Positions 52,651-61,919 of a DNA stretch of 64,000 nucleotides are shown one piece after another. The stretch comes from Actinocatenispora sera. Lineage in GTDB: Bacteria; Actinomycetota; Actinomycetes; Mycobacteriales; Micromonosporaceae. The position numbers and the translations under genes are program-made. Every line of letters begins with the position of its first letter. Position 1 is the stretch's first letter. Location of the stretch: the NCBI RefSeq assembly GCF_018324685.1, contig NZ_AP023354.1:3658001-3722000 (forward strand), written 5' to 3'. The notes under the pieces are model-generated. The model saw nothing but the letters and a program-made list of their open reading frames with translations, was not told the DNA's origin and searched no databases.

Positions 52651-53388
52651 CTACCGGCGCAGGGCCAGGTCGAGCGCGTCGCGGTGACGAGTGGTGTGGT
52701 CGTATTGGCGCTTGGTCCAGGCGATCATGCGCTCGGCTTGTTCGTGGTCGTCCGTGGTGGCGGCCCGCTGACACCAGAAGTCGATGTTGCGCAGTTGACT
52801 GGCCAGCATCGCGTCAACGAGCCCGCAGCGGCGGGTGTCCGCGTCCAAGTGGTAGGTGTCGGCGAGCAGACGCACCTGGCGTGCCTGGACCGGAACGGGC
52901 GGTGCCGTGTGCTTGGCAGTCCAGCACCACAGCCAGGCCATGTAGCCGAGGTCGTCCAGGGGATCGCCAGGCGCGGCAGTGTCGAAGTCGATGAACGCGA
53001 CCGGCCGCTCATTGCGGAAGACCACGTTGTTGGGCCCGGGATCATGGTGACAGACGACCTGCCGCGGCCCGGTCAAATGACAGCCGCGGGTCGCGTCATG
53101 TAAGCGGCGGAGTAACGCGCCTGCATCGTTGATCTGAGCATCGGTGAACGTCTGCAGGCGGGCGGGTACCTTGCCGGGTAGGTAGGTCAGCACGTCGCGC
53201 CCGTACGAGTCGACGCCGAGGTATCGAGGTGCTCCGGTGAATTGCTGCCGCTCCAAGTGAACCAACAACTCGGCGACCAAGTCCGAGGTCGGGAGTCTGG
53301 GACGACGAACCGTGTCGCCGACTCGCACCACCCCGGGAGTAATCCTTCCGCCGGTGAGAAGCACCTCGCTGTCGGCATCGTCAGCCAT
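52651..53388 (-). CDS. APH family phosphotransferase
   Basis: 245 residues from ATG 53388 with GGGAGG 8 nt upstream. The catalytic loop is VCHHDPGPNNVVF (HxD-x3-N type) and the metal site VAFIDFDTAAPGDP; the N-lobe is VRRPRLPTSDLVAELLVHLE. It is typical of the short actinomycete phosphotransferases often listed as TIGR-less aminoglycoside kinases. The substrate is unknown. A second phosphotransferase lies 110 bp upstream on the same strand. Confidence 0.88.
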   Translation of the reverse strand: MADDADSEVLLTGGRITPGVVRVGDTVRRPRLPTSDLVAELLVHLERQQFTGAPRYLGVDSYGRDVLTYLPGKVPARLQTFTDAQINDAGALLRRLHDATRGCHLTGPRQVVCHHDPGPNNVVFRNERPVAFIDFDTAAPGDPLDDLGYMAWLWCWTAKHTAPPVPVQARQVRLLADTYHLDADTRRCGLVDAMLASQLRNIDFWCQRAATTDDHEQAERMIAWTKRQYDHTTRHRDALDLALRR

Positions 53389-53497
53389 CGAGATTGCCTC
53401 CCTGATTACCCGGCCGCGGCGGCGATGCGAGCCGTGGCTGCCTGAGCGCGGCAGATGACATTGCGCCGCGCGGTGGAACGCTTCGCCGGCTTGGCGG

Positions 53498-54432
53498 CTA
53501 CGTCGTGCTTGCACCGGGCTGGAAGGCGGTCCAGCTGGTGGGGTCGCCGGCGCGGATGGCGTCGAAACGCTGGCGCAGCACGCGGTGATGGCGGTTGCTG
53601 GTGGCGCCGCGGCGTAGGGGGCCGGTGAGTTGGACCAGGTCGCGCATGTGGAGCAGGGACGCGAAGCCGGGCCAGCGCGACAGGTCGTAGCCGTACTCGG
53701 CGGCGAAAGCGGCAGACCAGGAGGCGCCTCGTCCGTAGCGGGTCGCGGCGTGCCAGGTGGGGATCAGGTCGATTTCCCGCGGCCCCAGGCCAGCCAGTCC
53801 CAGTCGCCCAACAGGTAGCCGTCGGCGCCGCGTAGCAGGTTGCCGGCCCAGGCGTCGCCGTGAATCAGCCCCCGATTAAGCTGGTAGTCCAGGCTGAGAC
53901 ATTCGTCGCGGACGCGCTTGACCTCGTCGAGAAGCCAGCGCCGTTCTTCGGAGGTCAGCGGGGTTTTGACGGTCGTGTCGTGGAGCGCGGTGTCCAGTGA
54001 TTCGAGAGGTACCCACGCCTCCAGCGTCGCCGGCGGCGCCTGGTCGAGGTGGTGCAGTCGGCGCAGCAGCCGGGCCAGGTCTGTCGCGGTGGGATTCGGG
54101 GCCGGGTCGGGCTGCGGGTAGTACTGCCAGAAGGTGACCGTGGCGGTCTTGGTTTCGACGGGTTCGATGTCTGCCGGCCTGGTGGCCGGGAATTGATGCT
54201 CGGTCACCAGCCAGCGGGTGATGGCTTGGGTGGTGCGAAGCCGATCACCGACATCGTCGCCGGGAGTCAGCCGCGCGACGATGTCGGCGCCTGGCAGGTG
54301 GAACACAGCGTTGCTGGAATGATGGAGCAGACGCGCGCCGTCGGCTGAGACACCACGTAGGGCGCATGCACCGCGCAGCGTCTCGGTGAGATCGACGGCG
54401 GCCGGCGTGGCGGTCAGGTCAGGATGCGGCAC
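53498..54432 (-). pseudogene. APH family phosphotransferase, frameshifted near the C-terminus
   Basis: ATG 54432 lies inside the 3' end of the XRE gene (14-bp overlap). The catalytic loop is IHGDAWAGNLLRG and the metal site LLGDWDWLAW. The frame then closes at GRGKST. One C added to the run at 53783-53786 (a G on the coding strand) restores GPREIDLIPTWHAATRYGRG, AAFAAEYGYDLSRWPG and a normal end at 53498, giving about 311 residues. Everything downstream of the shift is clearly homologous coding sequence, so this may be a sequence error. It is co-transcribed with the XRE regulator. Confidence 0.85.
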
Positions 54433-55825
54433 CGAGAACGCTCTCCATCTCGCTGTCCAGTTGCTCGACAGCGGGTCGGGAGCGGTGGGCGCGAAGCTGC
54501 GCTCGAACCGCGTGCAGCATGTTGACCGTTCGCGGGCTCGCGAGCGTCGCAGCCACCGGGACGGCGGTGCGCAGTACCTCGCATGCTTGGTCGATGTCCG
54601 CGGTGTGGTTGCCGGTGCCGCTGCCCGGCAGGTAAGAGGAGGCGAGGGCGGTCGTCGCCAGGGCCAGGCGCCGTTGCATGCCTGCTGACGACGCGAGCAC
54701 GGCGGGTGCGAACCGCTGCACGTCGGCGTGTCGACCCAGCTCGCCCGCGGCGTACATGAACTCCGCCGCGAGTTGTTCGGAGGTGAAGAAGGTGACCCAG
54801 GACGGTTCCTCGTCGGTGGCCGCGGTCAGGGCCCGTTCGGCGCGGCTCATGGCCTGACCGCACGAGCCGCCGTCGCCGAGCAGCGCGTGCGCTCGGGCTT
54901 CCAGGGCGCAGCAGCGCGCCATCGACAGCGACGACCCGCAGTCGCGCGCAGTGCGTTGACCGGCTCGGGCCAGCGCGAGCGCTTCCGGTCCGTCGCCCAT
55001 GTACTGGGCCTGCATGGACATGTCGGCCAGGATGTGTGCGCCGATGCTGCGGTCGCCGCTGTCCTTTGCCAGCCGCAGCGCCTGGACGTAGTAGCGCTGC
55101 GCGAGGCCGGGTCGGCGGCAGTCGAAGGCCATGAACCCGCCGATGTCGCACAGCCGCGCGGTAGCCGCCAACAGCTGTCTGCCGGTGCGTTGGCTGTAGC
55201 TGCCCTTGAGCATCGGCAGCACCGCAGTGCTCAGGTAGTGCGCGAGCGTCGTGCGGGCGTGGCCGCCGCCGAGCTGGTGATCGAGGTTGGCGAAGGTGCC
55301 GCACATCGACCAGACGACGCCCACCTCGGCCGCACCCACCCGCCGGCCATCGGCACGCGTCGGGTTCGGTGCGGCCCAGGCGGCGAGCCAGTCGCGGGCG
55401 GGTGCGGCGAACGCGGCGGCCGACCAGGCCGCGCCGATCACCACCTTGCGCCGTTGCACGTCAGCCCTCCACAGTTGACCAGCGACCTCCACCGTATCGG
55501 CCAGATCGGATGACCACGCAAGGCCAACCTCGGACGGTACGACGGAGACTGCGTTGCGCTCATGCTGGGCGTCGACGCTGGCCCGCGGGTCCAGGCGCTG
55601 CAGCGCACCGCCGGTCTCCAGAATGTCGTCGCACCGGCGCGCCAGGTCCGGTGGCGGTGTGCGTTCGGCCTTCTCGACCTTGCCGATCAGCGAGCCGCTG
55701 TGCAACGTCAAGCGGCCGAGCTGCTGCTGGGACAGCCCGCGCAGTTGTCGCCAGTGCCGCAGCTGCGCGCCGAAGTAGTCCGCCGCCGAACGCGACGGCA
55801 CCAGGTGGCGGGGCGCTTGACCCAT
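54419..55825 (-). CDS. XRE-family regulator with TPR-like C-terminal domain
   Basis: 468 residues from ATG 55825. The N-terminal XRE HTH is LRGLSQQQLGRLTLHSGSLI, then GKVEKAERTP. The remaining 350 residues are helical repeats (LAQRYYVQALRLAKDSGDR, ALARAGQRTARDCGSSLSMA), similar to the many actinomycete XRE-TPR regulators found next to small-protein or bioactive-peptide genes. Its stop overlaps the phosphotransferase start. It likely senses a peptide or partner protein through the repeats, which is inference. Confidence 0.9.
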   Translation of the reverse strand: MGQAPRHLVPSRSAADYFGAQLRHWRQLRGLSQQQLGRLTLHSGSLIGKVEKAERTPPPDLARRCDDILETGGALQRLDPRASVDAQHERNAVSVVPSEVGLAWSSDLADTVEVAGQLWRADVQRRKVVIGAAWSAAAFAAPARDWLAAWAAPNPTRADGRRVGAAEVGVVWSMCGTFANLDHQLGGGHARTTLAHYLSTAVLPMLKGSYSQRTGRQLLAATARLCDIGGFMAFDCRRPGLAQRYYVQALRLAKDSGDRSIGAHILADMSMQAQYMGDGPEALALARAGQRTARDCGSSLSMARCCALEARAHALLGDGGSCGQAMSRAERALTAATDEEPSWVTFFTSEQLAAEFMYAAGELGRHADVQRFAPAVLASSAGMQRRLALATTALASSYLPGSGTGNHTADIDQACEVLRTAVPVAATLASPRTVNMLHAVRAQLRAHRSRPAVEQLDSEMESVLGAAS

Positions 55826-56249
55826 CGGCGCGCTCCTCAGCTCACCCGGCCACGGCGCCGGGCGCGGTCTGACACGACTTCTGCTCCTCGGGTTCGGGTC
55901 GGCTGGTTGAACCTGGACAGACAGCTTTCGAGCTTACCGGTTGCGTACATCTTTCCGAAGCGGACACAGGCCGGGCGATGCGGACAGCGCCGTTGTCCGC
56001 GCCGAGCCCCTCGACCGCCGCGCGGACCTGGGCCATCGTCGAGGCAGGAGCCGCCGAGAGCGTTGCCCGGCAACGCTTCCATGCTCCCCATGGTGCTGGC
56101 CGGTGATGGTCAGCACCTCATGAACTGGCCCGGGGCGGGCGCGGCGAGCCCGGTACCTCCCCGTGACGGGTGATCGAACAACCCGCCCGCCCCGGCGCCG
56201 TCCACGACGACAACCCGCATTGCGGGCCCTTGATCGGAAGGAACTGTCA
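55826..56249. other. 424-bp divergent intergenic region
   Basis: This separates the XRE regulator (-) from the small ORF/GPP34 pair (+). GCGGACA (55980-55986) and TGTCCGC (55994-56000) are a perfect 7-bp inverted repeat with a 7-nt spacer, a possible operator. No gene with a domain is visible. Confidence 0.4.
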
Positions 56250-56384
56250 GTGGCTCCGAAGCACGGAGGGCCCGCCTGTGTGGCTTGCGAGCGTTCGAGC
56301 ATCCCGCGGGCCGCGGGCGTGGTGCTGGAGGGGCGCGGTCCGTTGCTCGTTCGTGGTCCGGGCGAGTCAGGCGGAAAGCGGTGA
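56250..56384 (+). CDS. Small CxxC protein, 44 residues
   Basis: GTG 56250 with AAGGA 9 nt upstream. The product VAPKHGGPACVACERSSIPR, AAGVVLEGRGPLLVRGP has a CxxC pair and a basic end, and its stop overlaps the GPP34 GTG (GTGA). It may be a small zinc-binding protein or the leader of the GPP34 operon. No family is recognised. Confidence 0.5.
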   Translation: MAPKHGGPACVACERSSIPRAAGVVLEGRGPLLVRGPGESGGKR

Positions 56385-57229
56385 GTGAGCTTGAGGCCGC
56401 GTACGAGCGGGAGCGGCGGCTGCTGGATGAGCTGGCGGCCAGCATTGCGTCGTACCGGCTTGGTTCGCGTCGGATCTACGGCCAGTGGGGAGTTGCCGGT
56501 GAGCTGCTGCGGATTCTGACCAACCCGTTCGATGGCCGGCATGAGGCGTGCTCGCAGACGTTGCGGATGGCGCTGGTGGCGGGTGTCTTGGCCGAGCTGG
56601 TGTTGGCCGGCTGGGCGAGCTGTATGGACGCCAGCGCGGCCGATCCGGTTCCGTCTGGGCGCCGCCGGCAACGGCGGGTGCCGGGCGCGGTGTTCGTGGA
56701 CACGCGCCGGGACACCGACAGTGTGTTGGCGGTGTCCCGTAGGCCGGACGCGGCACATCGCTGGGTGGTGGAGTGCGTGCTGAGCCAGCGGCAGCCGCGC
56801 AGTGCCCGGGACTGGATCGTTGAGCTGGCCGAGCATCGCACTCCGAGCCGCACCCGCGGCGATCCGCGGCTGGACTACGCCGTCGAGGATCTGGTCGCCG
56901 ACCGGCTCGTCAGGGCTGGCGTGGCGCGCCGTGAACGCGGTCCCCGCGGCCAGACTCGTCTGCTGCCGGCCGACGGGCACCTGACCGGAGCGCTCAACGC
57001 AACCGTCCGGATCCCGCGCATGATTTCGCATGGCGCCACCCTGTCCACCGAAGATGCCGTGATCGCCGCGCTGATGGACCGGGTCGGGCTCTCGCGTCGG
57101 ATCCGCCGCGACACCACCTACCGCACCGTCAGCCTCGCCTCGACCCTGCCGCTGCTCCCGGCGGACCTGCGGCGACTCGTGCAGCACGCGTACGCGGCGT
57201 TCGCCCGCGACGCCGCTACCGCAATATAG
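56381..57229 (+). CDS. GPP34 (GOLPH3-like) family protein
   Basis: 282 residues from GTG 56381. The GPP34 core has an alternating helix pattern with LRMALVAGVLAELVLAGWAS, DYAVEDLVADRLVRAGV and a C-terminal DLRRLVQHAYAAFARDAA. Eukaryotic members bind phosphatidylinositol-4-phosphate; in actinomycetes they are common soluble or membrane-peripheral proteins of unknown role. The N-terminal 20 residues are a charged helix (LEAAYERERRLLDELAASIA). Confidence 0.82.
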   Translation: MSELEAAYERERRLLDELAASIASYRLGSRRIYGQWGVAGELLRILTNPFDGRHEACSQTLRMALVAGVLAELVLAGWASCMDASAADPVPSGRRRQRRVPGAVFVDTRRDTDSVLAVSRRPDAAHRWVVECVLSQRQPRSARDWIVELAEHRTPSRTRGDPRLDYAVEDLVADRLVRAGVARRERGPRGQTRLLPADGHLTGALNATVRIPRMISHGATLSTEDAVIAALMDRVGLSRRIRRDTTYRTVSLASTLPLLPADLRRLVQHAYAAFARDAATAI

Positions 57230-57279
57230 CCCCTTTCATCCATTCTTGTTCTTGACTGTCTCTTTGTGAAGGAGCGGCA

Positions 57280-58772
57280 ATGGCGCATCCGGCGGTACTG
57301 AGACCCAACCAGCTGTCCACCGTGCACACGACCGTGTTCATCATGAGCAGGCGCCGTTGACGGTGCTGTGCGGCGTGGTCACCACCATGTACGCCGCGAC
57401 GCAGGTCACCGCGGTCCCGTGGGCGTTCGCCGTGGTGGCCGGCGTGATCGGCCTGTTCCTGCCCGGCTATCTGGCGATGAGCAAACGCACCGCCAACCCC
57501 GGCGCCTTCTACTCGATCATCGCCCAAGGACTGTCCCGATCGGTCGCGCTGGCCGCCGGCCCGATCGCCTACCTCGCCTACGTCGCGCTGCAGATCGGCC
57601 TGTACGGGCTGATCGGCCCGTTCGCCTCCGGGGTGCTGTCGGGCTGGACCGGGCTGCACATCACCACCCTGCAGGTGCAACTCCCCGCCTGGGCGCTGGT
57701 ACTGCTCTCCGGGCTGTTCCGGATCAAGATCACTGGCTGGTTCGTCTCGACGTTGATGCTGTGCGAGGTCGCCCTCGTGGTCGTGCTGGACGCCTTCCTC
57801 GCCCCGCACCCGTACCAGGGCGTGCCGCAGTGGGGGACGCTGAATCCGGCGCACCTGCTCGGCGGCACGGCCGGCGGGGTCGCGACCACGGTGTGCATCG
57901 CGTTCCTCGCCTTCGTCGGCGTCGAGCTTGGCGTGGTGATGCAGTCCGAGACCCGCAACCGCAAACGGGCCATCCTGCGCGGCACCGTGACCGCGATGCT
58001 TCTCATCACCGCCCTGTACTCGCTGACGTCCTGGCTGATGGGCTGGGTCGCCGGCGACCACCACCTGGTGCACCGCGCGCAGGTCGAAGCGCAGAACCTG
58101 CTGTTCGACCTCGCCCGCCCCTACGTCGGCCCGGCGGTCATCGACGCCGCGAACGCGCTGTTCGGCACGTCGGTGCTGATCGCGCTGATCACGTTCGCGA
58201 TGACCTGCAACCGGTACGCGTTCTCCCTCGCCCGGGAGGGCTTCTGGTTCCCCGCAGCGGTCGGGCGCCCCAGCATCCGGCAGGGCGTACCGGCCACCGC
58301 GGCGTTCCTGCAGGCCGGGATCGGGCTGGCGGCCATCGGCGTCTGGTACGTGGCCGCCTGGGACCCGCTGGTGACCCTGTTCTACTACGGCGGCACCCTC
58401 GGCGGATTCATGGTCATGGTCCTGTTCGCACTGGTGAGCCTGTCGGTGTTCGTGTACTTCCGCCGCCGCCACCGCGCCGGGGAACGCGATACCGAGTCGC
58501 GCCTGGTTCGCGCGGTGCTGCCGCTGCTTGCGTTCGTACTGCTGGGCGTGATGGTCGTCCTGTCGGTGATCAACTACGACGTCATGCTCGGCGTCGCGCC
58601 GGGCAGCCCGCTGCGCTGGATCCTGCCCGCAATCCCCTTCGCCCTGCTCCTCGCGCTCGGCACACTCGGCCTGGTACTGCGCCGCACCCGGCCGCAGCGA
58701 TGGCGGCGCATCGGACTCGGCACCGACGCCGACCTCGCCGACGACACCCAGACCGAAGGAGCCCTGGCATGA
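57280..58772 (+). pseudogene. APC family amino acid transporter, frameshifted at the N-terminus
   Basis: ATG 57280 has a strong AAGGAG site and begins MAHPAVLRPNQLSTVHTTVF then IMS, as APC permeases do. It then stops at 57358 unless one base is added near 57346, which continues QAPLTVLCGVVTTMYAATQ and the rest in frame. The body has 11-12 helices with ANPGAFYSIIAQGLSRS (unwound helix 1-2 region) and FVGVELGVVMQSETRNRKRA. It probably imports an amino acid or polyamine. Its stop overlaps the GNAT start (ATGA). A start at TTG 57357 would drop the first helix. Confidence 0.85.
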
Positions 58773-59384
58773 CGATCGTGCGCGCCGCCCACGAACCGGA
58801 CCGCGACCGGATCGTCGAGCTGATCGACACCAGCTTCTTCCACCTCGACGCCAACCGCTGGCTCGTCCCGGAAGCGGCGCAGCGGTCGGCGATCATGCGC
58901 GGCTACTTCGCCATCCACGTCGACCACGCCCTGTCCCACGGCGCCGCCGCCCAAGTCGCCCCTCGACGACACATCCAGCGCGATCGTCGGCGTCGCACTC
59001 TGGTACGCCAGCGACGATCCCGGACCAGCCGACTACGACCAGCGCGTCGCCTCGATCGTCGGCGAGCCAAGGCGGCAACGATTCCAGGAGTTCGACGAAC
59101 TGCTGCACCACCACACACCGGCCACCGAACACGACTACCTCGGATTCCTGGCCGTCGCCCCCGAACACCAAGCACGAGGCATCGGCAGCCGCCTCCTGCG
59201 CGAGCACCACCACCGGCTCGACCACCAGGCAAGACCCGCCTACCTGGTCGCCTCCAACCAGCACAGCGCACGCCTCTACGCCCGACACGGCTACCGGCCA
59301 CTGCCCGGCGCGCGCTACGAACTGCGACTCCTGGCGGGCGGATCGATGTACCGCATGTGGCGCACCCCGCCGCCCACCGACTGA
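58769..59384 (+). pseudogene. GNAT family N-acetyltransferase, frameshifted
   Basis: ATG 58769 overlaps the transporter stop. MTIVRAAHEPDRDRIVELID opens the fold. The frame changes at the C run 58959-58962: removing one C yields LDDTSSAIVGVALWYASDD, the acetyl-CoA loop VAPEHQARGIGSRLLREH and YLVASNQHSARLYARHGYRP, ending at TGA 59382-59384. About 204 residues if corrected. The substrate may relate to the transported molecule. The shift could be a sequence error. Confidence 0.82.
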
Positions 59385-59454
59385 TGCTGCACGCGGCACA
59401 TCCGGCCGGCCAGACGGCCGCGTCGCACCATCCCATGGAAGGGTTGGACTGTTC

Positions 59455-59865
59455 ATGCGCACGACGGCACCAGCATCCACCACCGAAGCGGCGTGCGGCC
59501 GGATTGGAGCGCCTGTCGTCTGGTCGCAGCCGTGGGAACGGCTACGGCTGGACGACCGGAGCGGCTACATCGGCATAGCCCGCGCCGCCGACACCGCCCA
59601 ACCCGACCGGTACTGGTGCGGCGACGCCGACCCCGCCGGATTCTGCACCGCCCTACAGTCCTGGTGGCTCGACGAAACCACCAACCCCTCCTGCGTCGCC
59701 GTCTACCCGACATCTACCGCGGTGACCGCAGCATGGCTGACCACCCAACAGGACCGACTGACCGCTGGCCTGCCGACGCACCCGTACAGGATCGAACCAA
59801 TGCCGCTGGGCGCGCTGCGGGACTGGACCACCGTGCCGGCACGCACCCCGTCGCCGCTTGATTGA
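59455..59865 (+). CDS. Hypothetical protein
   Basis: 136 residues from ATG 59455, 70 bp after the GNAT gene, with a weak AAGGG 12 nt upstream. It is acidic with many Trp and three Cys (RYWCGDADPAGFCTALQSWW). I recognise no domain. It may belong to the GPP34-APC-GNAT operon by strand and spacing. The 59866-60075 gap downstream is empty. Confidence 0.65.
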   Translation: MRTTAPASTTEAACGRIGAPVVWSQPWERLRLDDRSGYIGIARAADTAQPDRYWCGDADPAGFCTALQSWWLDETTNPSCVAVYPTSTAVTAAWLTTQQDRLTAGLPTHPYRIEPMPLGALRDWTTVPARTPSPLD

Positions 59866-60075
59866 TGAGGCAGCACGCTGCTTCCCTTACCAGGAGTGTT
59901 TGCTGAGCTGACCGAAGCCGAAGCAGACGTTGCCGATGGGCGTGATGCGGTCCAGGATGCCCCAGCATGCCGGCCCCTTCCCCGCCGCCGAGCAGCGGCT
60001 GCGTCCTCTACGCGACCTGGACGCAGAGGCCAGCTGACATGGCCAGGGGATACGGCGATGGCCGGTGTCCGCTCG

Positions 60076-60993
60076 TCAGTTCTCCGGTGGAGGTTCGGTG
60101 GTGTCCTCGGGGAGGTAGCCGCAGAGCTGTGGTCCGCAGTTGGCCTTGTGATCTCGACCCCAGAGGTATGTGTCACGTTCTGTGGCGCGAGCGCGGTGAA
60201 CGAGTCGCAGTTGTTCCCGTCGCGGCAGGGTTGAGCGCAACGCTGCGAAGGTTGCCGGGAGTACGGCGACCATGGCGCTCACTTGCTCGCCGTCGTACAT
60301 CCGCAACAGTGCGGTGCACTGCCACCAGCGGATCGTGCCACCTTTGCCGTCGGAGCTGCCGGGCCAGTAGTAGTTGGCTGGGTCCGGCACGAGATAGTGG
60401 ATACCATGGGGCTCCAGATGGGCTCGTAGCCATGGTCCGCTTTTACCGAGGCCGAGTCGCAGCCGTCCGGCTTCTGCGTACAGAGCGCAGACCGCGTCGG
60501 TGTCGAGGGCTTTGAGAACGTGCGCTTCCGCGGGCAACGGCTGACGCCCGGCCGGGGCCCGAACTGGCCAGCGCCCCAGCAGAACGGTGATCTGCTGCCA
60601 CAGCGCCATCGGTGACGGGTCTGTGCGGTGCGCCGGCAGTGGCGGTGGCGGTGTCCAGTGGCGCCCGTCTTGCTCGATGTGGCGCAGCATCCAGGCGCGC
60701 CCTTCTGGACCGGTGGTGTGCCAGGTCCAGCCTATCGGCCGCTCGGCCATCGCCTGCTCACGGCTGCCGCCGGGAGCTCCCCGGCGGGACGGCCTCCACG
60801 GGCGCGGCTGGGCGATCCCTGGCAGGTTGTGACACAGATCTGCCAGGAACCTGATGCGCTCCAGGTCTTCCTCGGCGGATGTGTCCTGCGAACTGCGTCG
60901 AGCGTCCCCGGCCAGATACCGAATCTCGGTGAACGCCTTGGCCGCCAGCATCGCGGCTATGTCCCGATCGAGTCGGGTCTCGCGCCGGTTCAT
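60076..60993 (-). CDS. Hypothetical protein
   Basis: 305 residues from ATG 60993, overlapping the serine-recombinase stop (ATGA), which suggests one transcription unit. The sequence is Trp-, Arg- and Pro-rich (GWTWHTTGPEGRAWMLRHIE, WQQITVLLGRWPVRAP) with CGPQLCGYLPEDTT at the end. There are no membrane segments and no recognised domain. It looks like a cargo gene of the mobile region. Confidence 0.65.
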   Translation of the reverse strand: MNRRETRLDRDIAAMLAAKAFTEIRYLAGDARRSSQDTSAEEDLERIRFLADLCHNLPGIAQPRPWRPSRRGAPGGSREQAMAERPIGWTWHTTGPEGRAWMLRHIEQDGRHWTPPPPLPAHRTDPSPMALWQQITVLLGRWPVRAPAGRQPLPAEAHVLKALDTDAVCALYAEAGRLRLGLGKSGPWLRAHLEPHGIHYLVPDPANYYWPGSSDGKGGTIRWWQCTALLRMYDGEQVSAMVAVLPATFAALRSTLPRREQLRLVHRARATERDTYLWGRDHKANCGPQLCGYLPEDTTEPPPEN

Positions 60994-61313
60994 ACCACCT
61001 CACCAACACGGACATCGCCGGCGCGGCCGAGGACGCGGCAGACCGTTGCTCGACCGACGGAGAAGATCTCCATCGGATCGGCGGTGGAGTACTCGCCGCT
61101 GGCGCGCATCCGGATCAGCTCGGCCCGCCGCCGAGCGGTCAACTTGGGTTTCTTATCCTTCAGTTTGCCATTGGAACGCACCGCCACGCCCTCACGGGGG
61201 CGCGCATCTTCAGCAGGTCGGCCTCGAGCTCGGCGAACACAGCCGCATCTTGAAGAACATCTTCGACATCGGGTCGGCCGGGTCGTAAATGCTGCCGCCC
61301 AGCGACGGGTGGA
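60990..61313 (-). pseudogene. Serine recombinase, C-terminal part
   Basis: The minus strand reads SLGGSIYDPADPMSKMFF, then in another frame AVFAELEADLLKMRA, and in the next EGVAVRSNGKLKDKKPKLTA, RRRAELIRMRASGEYSTADP and MEIFSVGRATVCRVLGRAG. These are the end of the catalytic domain, the E-helix and the HTH of a resolvase/invertase. Two frameshifts are present. The N-terminal part is at 63559-63719, beyond the IS256-like element, and about 35 residues between the parts are missing. Confidence 0.75.
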
Positions 61314-61346
61314 GGGACTGTAAGACGTTCGGTGTAACTCCCGATC

Positions 61347-61919
61347 ATGGAAGTGACATCGATGACCGAGATGATGTCTGGTATGGACAACACCGACGAT
61401 CCGACACGGGCGGCTGGCCTGGGCGGGCTGGATGAGCAGCTGATTGATCAGCTGGTCGATCGGGCCAAGGCCGGTGGGCTGCAGCTGACCGGGGAGGGCG
61501 GGCTGCTGGCGGCGCTGACCAAGCGGGTGCTGGAGTCGGCGTTGGAGGGCGAGATTACCGACCATCTGGGCTACCAGGCTCACGATCCGGCTGGTCGAGG
61601 TAGCGGCAACTCCCGCAACGGCGTCCGCAGCAAGACCGTGCTCACCGAGGTCGGTCCGGTCGAGCTGGATGTTCCTCGGGACCGCAATGGCAGTTTCGAG
61701 CCGAGGATCGTGGCGAAGCGACAGAAGCGGCTGTCCGGGGTCGATGAGATGGTGATCTCTCTGGCGGCCAAGGGATTGACTACCGGCGAGGTCCAGGCCC
61801 ATCTGGTCGAGGTATATAGGGCGCAGGTGTCACGGCAGACGATCTCCACGATCACCGACAAGGTGATCGAGGGCATGGTCGAGTGGCAGAACCGGCCGCT
61901 GGATGCGGGGCAGGTTCTA
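61347..61919 (+). pseudogene. IS256 family transposase, N-terminal part
   Basis: ATG 61347. The family N-terminus is visible (LLAALTKRVLESALEGEITD, HLGYQAHDPAGRGSGNSRNG, VPRDRNGSFEPRIVAKRQ), ending at the conserved WQNRPLDA near 61907. The DDE catalytic residues would follow but the gene is interrupted here, first by IS30-like and then by IS5-like sequence. It cannot make active transposase. Confidence 0.88.
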
